64,000 nt of DNA. It comes from Candidatus Woesearchaeota archaeon (lineage in GTDB: Archaea; Nanobdellota; Nanobdellia; Woesearchaeales; JAHWIC01). The first letter of the stretch is position 1; every line of letters begins with the position of its first letter. Shown here in pieces: positions 60,797 through 64,000 of the stretch. The notes below the pieces were generated by a model, which made no database searches, was not told where the DNA came from, and saw nothing but the letters and a program-made list of their open reading frames with translations. The stretch covers positions 1 to 64,000 of the forward strand of contig JAHWIC010000002.1 of NCBI GenBank assembly GCA_019322805.1. The letters are read 5' to 3'. Both the position numbers and the translations under genes were made by a program.

Positions 60797-61665
60797 TTTA
60801 TTACCCCCATAAACATTAACTGAAAGAAAATAATAACAGCATATAGACCCCAGAATATCATCTTTGTAATTTTCCCTGGCATAGACACAAATGAAGACAA
60901 TATAATTAAGAATGTGGTGCCTAAAGAGGGCATTATTACAACCAGCAGCATATAAAACATCGCAAGAGGGTTAAGCTGGCTTCCATATCTCTGTATTTGA
61001 AGGACCTGCTCCTCTGACAGCAGATTGATGGTCTCATTTATCACCCTGGACATATCAGCGCCTGATTTCATGCCATTGACAAGCTGCCATACAGCCCTTC
61101 TGAAAAACAAGGAAGGGTTGGTAGCTGCCATTTCCTCTAAAGTGTGTACCTGGGAGCTGCCAGCATTTATCTCCTTAACAGCCCTTGAAAATTCTTTAGA
61201 AATCTCTCCATAATCACCTTTTGATATATTAACCAAGATATCGAACAAAGGAACCCCTGAATTAAGCTGGACCAATATATTCTGCAGGGCAGCCATTAGG
61301 TTTTTTTCTATGCCTCTCACCCTTCTGTTTACAAACATCTTTGGGTACGCTAACTGCTGCAAAAAAGCAAAGATAGTCAGAAGAAATGAGGCTGTTAATG
61401 CAAATGAAAGGAATTTTTCAACACCAGCTGAAGCCAGGATAACAACAAGGAAAAAAGCAAAAAAGACAAAAAAAATGATGCTTGATAAAAAACACATGCT
61501 TAGATATTCCTTAGCTGAAAAATCAACCTCTGCCTGTTTTAGGCTTATTTTTAAAAAAGGGAAGAAATCCTGCAGGGACTCCCCAACTCCGAGAAAAGAA
61601 TAGGATAACTTCTTCAAAGTTTTTGGCGGCAATAAGGAATAAGGCAATTTAAACATTGAAATCAC
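60766..61665 (-). CDS. TadB-like type II/IV secretion membrane protein
   Basis: The 299-residue protein has membrane segments at about 58-80, 85-105 and 240-290 and a T2SSF domain (RGIEKNLMAALQNILVQLNSGVPLFDILVNIS, VWQLVNGMKSGADMSRVINETINLL). It forms the inner-membrane platform of an archaeal pilus or secretion machine with the next gene. ATG 61656 is an alternative start. Its 3' end overlaps the reading frame of the TadC-like gene. Confidence 0.82.
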   Translation of the reverse strand: MISMFKLPYSLLPPKTLKKLSYSFLGVGESLQDFFPFLKISLKQAEVDFSAKEYLSMCFLSSIIFFVFFAFFLVVILASAGVEKFLSFALTASFLLTIFAFLQQLAYPKMFVNRRVRGIEKNLMAALQNILVQLNSGVPLFDILVNISKGDYGEISKEFSRAVKEINAGSSQVHTLEEMAATNPSLFFRRAVWQLVNGMKSGADMSRVINETINLLSEEQVLQIQRYGSQLNPLAMFYMLLVVIMPSLGTTFLIILSSFVSMPGKITKMIFWGLYAVIIFFQLMFMGVIKSKRPNLLGE

Positions 61666-61674
61666 GTATAGACA

Positions 61675-63186
61675 TCAACTTCCCAGCAGTTTGTCTGGTT
61701 TTGCGTTTTTATTTACCATATCTATCACAAAGTCAGGATCAAGATAATAAAGATTTATTATCCTGCCAACATCATCCAGGCTTCTGATATTATTCTTAAC
61801 TAAATAATCCAATATCTTCTTTTTGGTTTTTAGATCATTATTTATTTCTGCCTGGCTTAGGCCGGTATGCCTGCTTAGCTCCTCAAACAGCCTCGTTGAC
61901 TGGGAGTGTTGAACAATAGTGTCGTTAGACGGCTTCCACCTGTAGAGTATATTTGGTTTGACTGCAATGCCTCCAGATTCTTCTGATGCAATGAATTCCC
62001 CTATCTGGTGGGTCCTCCTTATGCCGCGCCTGCGCTCCCTAAACATCACAACATTCAGGTTAACTGCTCCAAGCAGATTTTTTGGCACGCTTATTGGAGG
62101 GTTGGTTAATCTCTGGATGGTCTCGTTGATTGAGTCAGCGTGAACAGTAGCGTAAACACTATGGCCGGTATGCATTGCTTCGAATAAGACCTCTGCTTCT
62201 TCCCTCCTTCTCATTTCTCCCAAAATTACCCTGTCAGGCCTCATCCTAAGCGAGTTAATCAACAGGTCAAGCATTGTAACTTCTCCTTTTCCTTCCGGGT
62301 TTGGCTGTCTGGTTGTCAGAGGGCACCAATACAGAAATTTAGGAAGCTGCAGCTCGCGCGTATCCTCAATGCTTATCAGCCTATGATTCGGCGGCATAAA
62401 AACCATGCAAACGTTCAGGAAAGAGGTCTTGCCAGAGCCTGTGCCTCCGCTGATTAGTATATTCATCTCGTATTGTATTGCCAGCCAGATTAAGGCAAAT
62501 ATCTCAGAGCTCGATGTTTTATTTGCAATGAAATCTGTTACAGTCCATGGGTCACGGGCAAATTTTCTTATTGTGATTGAATTGCCTTTATTTGAGATCG
62601 GATAAAAAACAGCATTTGCCCTGTCACCAGTTATCAGGTGCGCGTCAAGCAAGGGGTTTAAAACAGTTATCTGCCTGCCAACACGCCTGGCAATTGTATT
62701 GGAAAAGTTTTGGATTTTCTCTTCCTTATCAATTGTTACGTTTGTCTCTAACCAGCCATGCTTTTTATGGTATATCCTTACAGGCTCATCTGCAGAATTT
62801 ATGACAATCTCCTCTAGGTTGCCATCATTCAACAGGAATTCAATCTCACCAAAACCAAGCATTTCATGCAGCAGGGTTCCAATTAAAAATGTCTTAGTTT
62901 CTTCTTTTATTACCGGCAATTTTCCTTTTAATAGCTCAGAAGCCTTTTCCTTAAACTTCTGCTTTAATGTGTCCATGACCTTTGGGTCTAATATCTCAGC
63001 TGCACTTACCTTTACCTCTACAATAAGCTGGCGCCTTATCTCATCAACCAAGGCCAGAGTAGGTTTGCTGAGCTGCGGCACAATAATATTATACCGCCCC
63101 ATTTTTCCTTTCTCTTTAACTATGTTTATATCTACATTTACGCCATCAGCTTCTACTTTGTATTTCTCAATTCCTTCTGCTGCCAA
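61675..63186 (-). CDS. type II/IV secretion ATPase (TadA/VirB11-like)
   Basis: The 503-residue ATPase has Walker A ISGGTGSGKTSFLN, the Asp box SIEDTRELQLP, Walker B RVILGEMRRREEAEVLFEAM and the His box GHSVYATVHADS. It powers assembly or secretion through the TadB/TadC platform. The start is TTG at 63186 after a GAGGT site. It is 9 nt upstream of the TadB-like gene. Confidence 0.92.
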   Translation of the reverse strand: MAAEGIEKYKVEADGVNVDINIVKEKGKMGRYNIIVPQLSKPTLALVDEIRRQLIVEVKVSAAEILDPKVMDTLKQKFKEKASELLKGKLPVIKEETKTFLIGTLLHEMLGFGEIEFLLNDGNLEEIVINSADEPVRIYHKKHGWLETNVTIDKEEKIQNFSNTIARRVGRQITVLNPLLDAHLITGDRANAVFYPISNKGNSITIRKFARDPWTVTDFIANKTSSSEIFALIWLAIQYEMNILISGGTGSGKTSFLNVCMVFMPPNHRLISIEDTRELQLPKFLYWCPLTTRQPNPEGKGEVTMLDLLINSLRMRPDRVILGEMRRREEAEVLFEAMHTGHSVYATVHADSINETIQRLTNPPISVPKNLLGAVNLNVVMFRERRRGIRRTHQIGEFIASEESGGIAVKPNILYRWKPSNDTIVQHSQSTRLFEELSRHTGLSQAEINNDLKTKKKILDYLVKNNIRSLDDVGRIINLYYLDPDFVIDMVNKNAKPDKLLGS

Positions 63187-63198
63187 AGTTCTTACCTC

Positions 63199-64000
63199 TT
63201 ATTGTCGGTTATTCTTGGCTTTAATCTCTTTGGTATCAATCTTAATTTTAATTAATTCTGGTTCCCCTACAGCGGGATAATGCAATTTTAGCAGGTCATG
63301 CTCTTCTAAAATTGCTGCCCAATCCTCTATCTTCTTTCTGTCAACACCGAAATATTTGGCCATAACAGACAATTTTACCTTGCCGCTTTTCTCTACCATT
63401 CTATGCAAAGCATCAAGATAGGTCTCATACCTGCCAAGCGCTATTTTTCTTGGCTGCGGTGATTCTTTAGGGGCAGATAATACTTTTGACAAGATAAATT
63501 TGTTTCCTCTCTCAGGATTTTTTTCTATATACGATTTTGACTGGGCTAATGACCTATACGATACATCTCCTCTGGTAGACCTAATAAAATAATAGGCATG
63601 TGTTGTGGCCATTATAGCAAGTATTATGGTTATTACCAACATGCCTGTCTGAGTTGATAGTTTTGGTAAATTAGGTATTTCAACAGACGCAAAACCGACA
63701 ATTGAGGAGGTTTCTGTGAACAGAAAAACAATGACCATTATTGACAAAACCCCTAGAAGATATATGCTGCGTTTGACTATCTTTTCAGACATGTATGAGC
63801 TAATCAGTCCTTCAGTAAGGTCTTTATCATAACCATGCTTGATAAGCGCTTCTTTGATTGAATCAAGACTGTGGCCTTTATCAAAATTCCTCTTTATATA
63901 CTCCCTCAACTTCCTTACAGTATGCTTAGAAAGGTTTGCCTCTTTTCCAACGCTCTCATTTACCTCAGCTGGTTTCTCTTTGCTGTTCTTTTTTATTGAG
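63199..64000 (-). CDS. membrane protein with HTH-like domain, secretion operon (5' end outside window)
   Basis: The frame is open to the window edge; TTG 63909 is only one possible start. It has a charged N-terminal region, a helix-turn-helix-like RKLREYIKRNFDKGHSLDSIKEALIKHGY, two membrane segments (IYLLGVLSIMVIVFLF, GMLVITIILAIMATTHAYYF) and a C-terminal winged-helix-like domain (SVMAKYFGVDRKKIEDWAAILEEHDLL). It is 12 nt upstream of the ATPase gene. Its role in the secretion system is not known. Confidence 0.65.
   Translation of the reverse strand, partial: SIKKNSKEKPAEVNESVGKEANLSKHTVRKLREYIKRNFDKGHSLDSIKEALIKHGYDKDLTEGLISSYMSEKIVKRSIYLLGVLSIMVIVFLFTETSSIVGFASVEIPNLPKLSTQTGMLVITIILAIMATTHAYYFIRSTRGDVSYRSLAQSKSYIEKNPERGNKFILSKVLSAPKESPQPRKIALGRYETYLDALHRMVEKSGKVKLSVMAKYFGVDRKKIEDWAAILEEHDLLKLHYPAVGEPELIKIKIDTKEIKAKNNRQ

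Overview
The window is archaeal and most likely from a DPANN lineage close to Woesearchaeota or Pacearchaeota. The evidence is the eukaryote-like information genes (eL42, eS27, aIF2-alpha, Nop10, eL33, GINS, Kae1, prefoldin, archaeal LonB), TATA boxes 22-30 nt before many start codons, leaderless genes, GGTGAT-type ribosome sites, an S-layer protein tail and AT-rich DNA. The lineage is inferred from gene style; no search was run.

Layout. 1-6.7 kb: S-layer tail, a radical SAM enzyme, GINS, a TMTC-like membrane glycosyltransferase with TPRs, and the translation operon eL42-eS27-aIF2a-Nop10-PAC2. 7-11 kb: enolase, phosphoglycerate mutase, a class V aminotransferase and a SerA-type dehydrogenase. 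11-29 kb: sugar and cell-surface metabolism (SAF-domain dehydrogenase, radical SAM/SPASM, sugar-type methyltransferase, glycosyltransferases, ROK and BadF-type kinases, an orphan kinase-fold protein, a GH2 hydrolase, a HAD sugar phosphatase, glycerate kinase), then a RimK/RimB-like pair. 29-35 kb: M29 aminopeptidase, a truncated Hel308-type helicase, FtsY, prefoldin alpha, PRPP synthetase, ScpA. 35-41.6 kb: tRNA cluster, 16S, tRNA-Ala, 23S. 41.7-50.8 kb: a 23S-IVP-like four-helix protein, Kae1, LonB, a TctA-like permease, eL33, initiator tRNA-Met, a VIT-like protein, tRNA-Ser. 51-64 kb: an exported transglutaminase, a PIN/PilT/KH ATPase, a GH130 protein, KaiC-like ATPases and a Tad/archaellum-like secretion operon.

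The most unusual content is in the stable RNA genes. I can place 16 tiny introns (15-104 nt) with bulge-helix-bulge (BHB) junctions: six in tRNA T loops at 59/60, four at the normal anticodon position 37/38, three in 16S and three in 23S. Removing each one restores a consensus RNA sequence, two of them at or near the ribosomal GTPase and peptidyl-transferase centres. Several share a hairpin signature (TTAA, stem-loop, TATGGC) with free-standing hairpins between the tRNA genes, which suggests that these mini-introns move. A second dispersed family consists of four copies of a roughly 160-330 nt multi-hairpin element, always in sense just after a gene's 3' end. One copy sits where a helicase gene is cut off and another sits directly after initiator tRNA.
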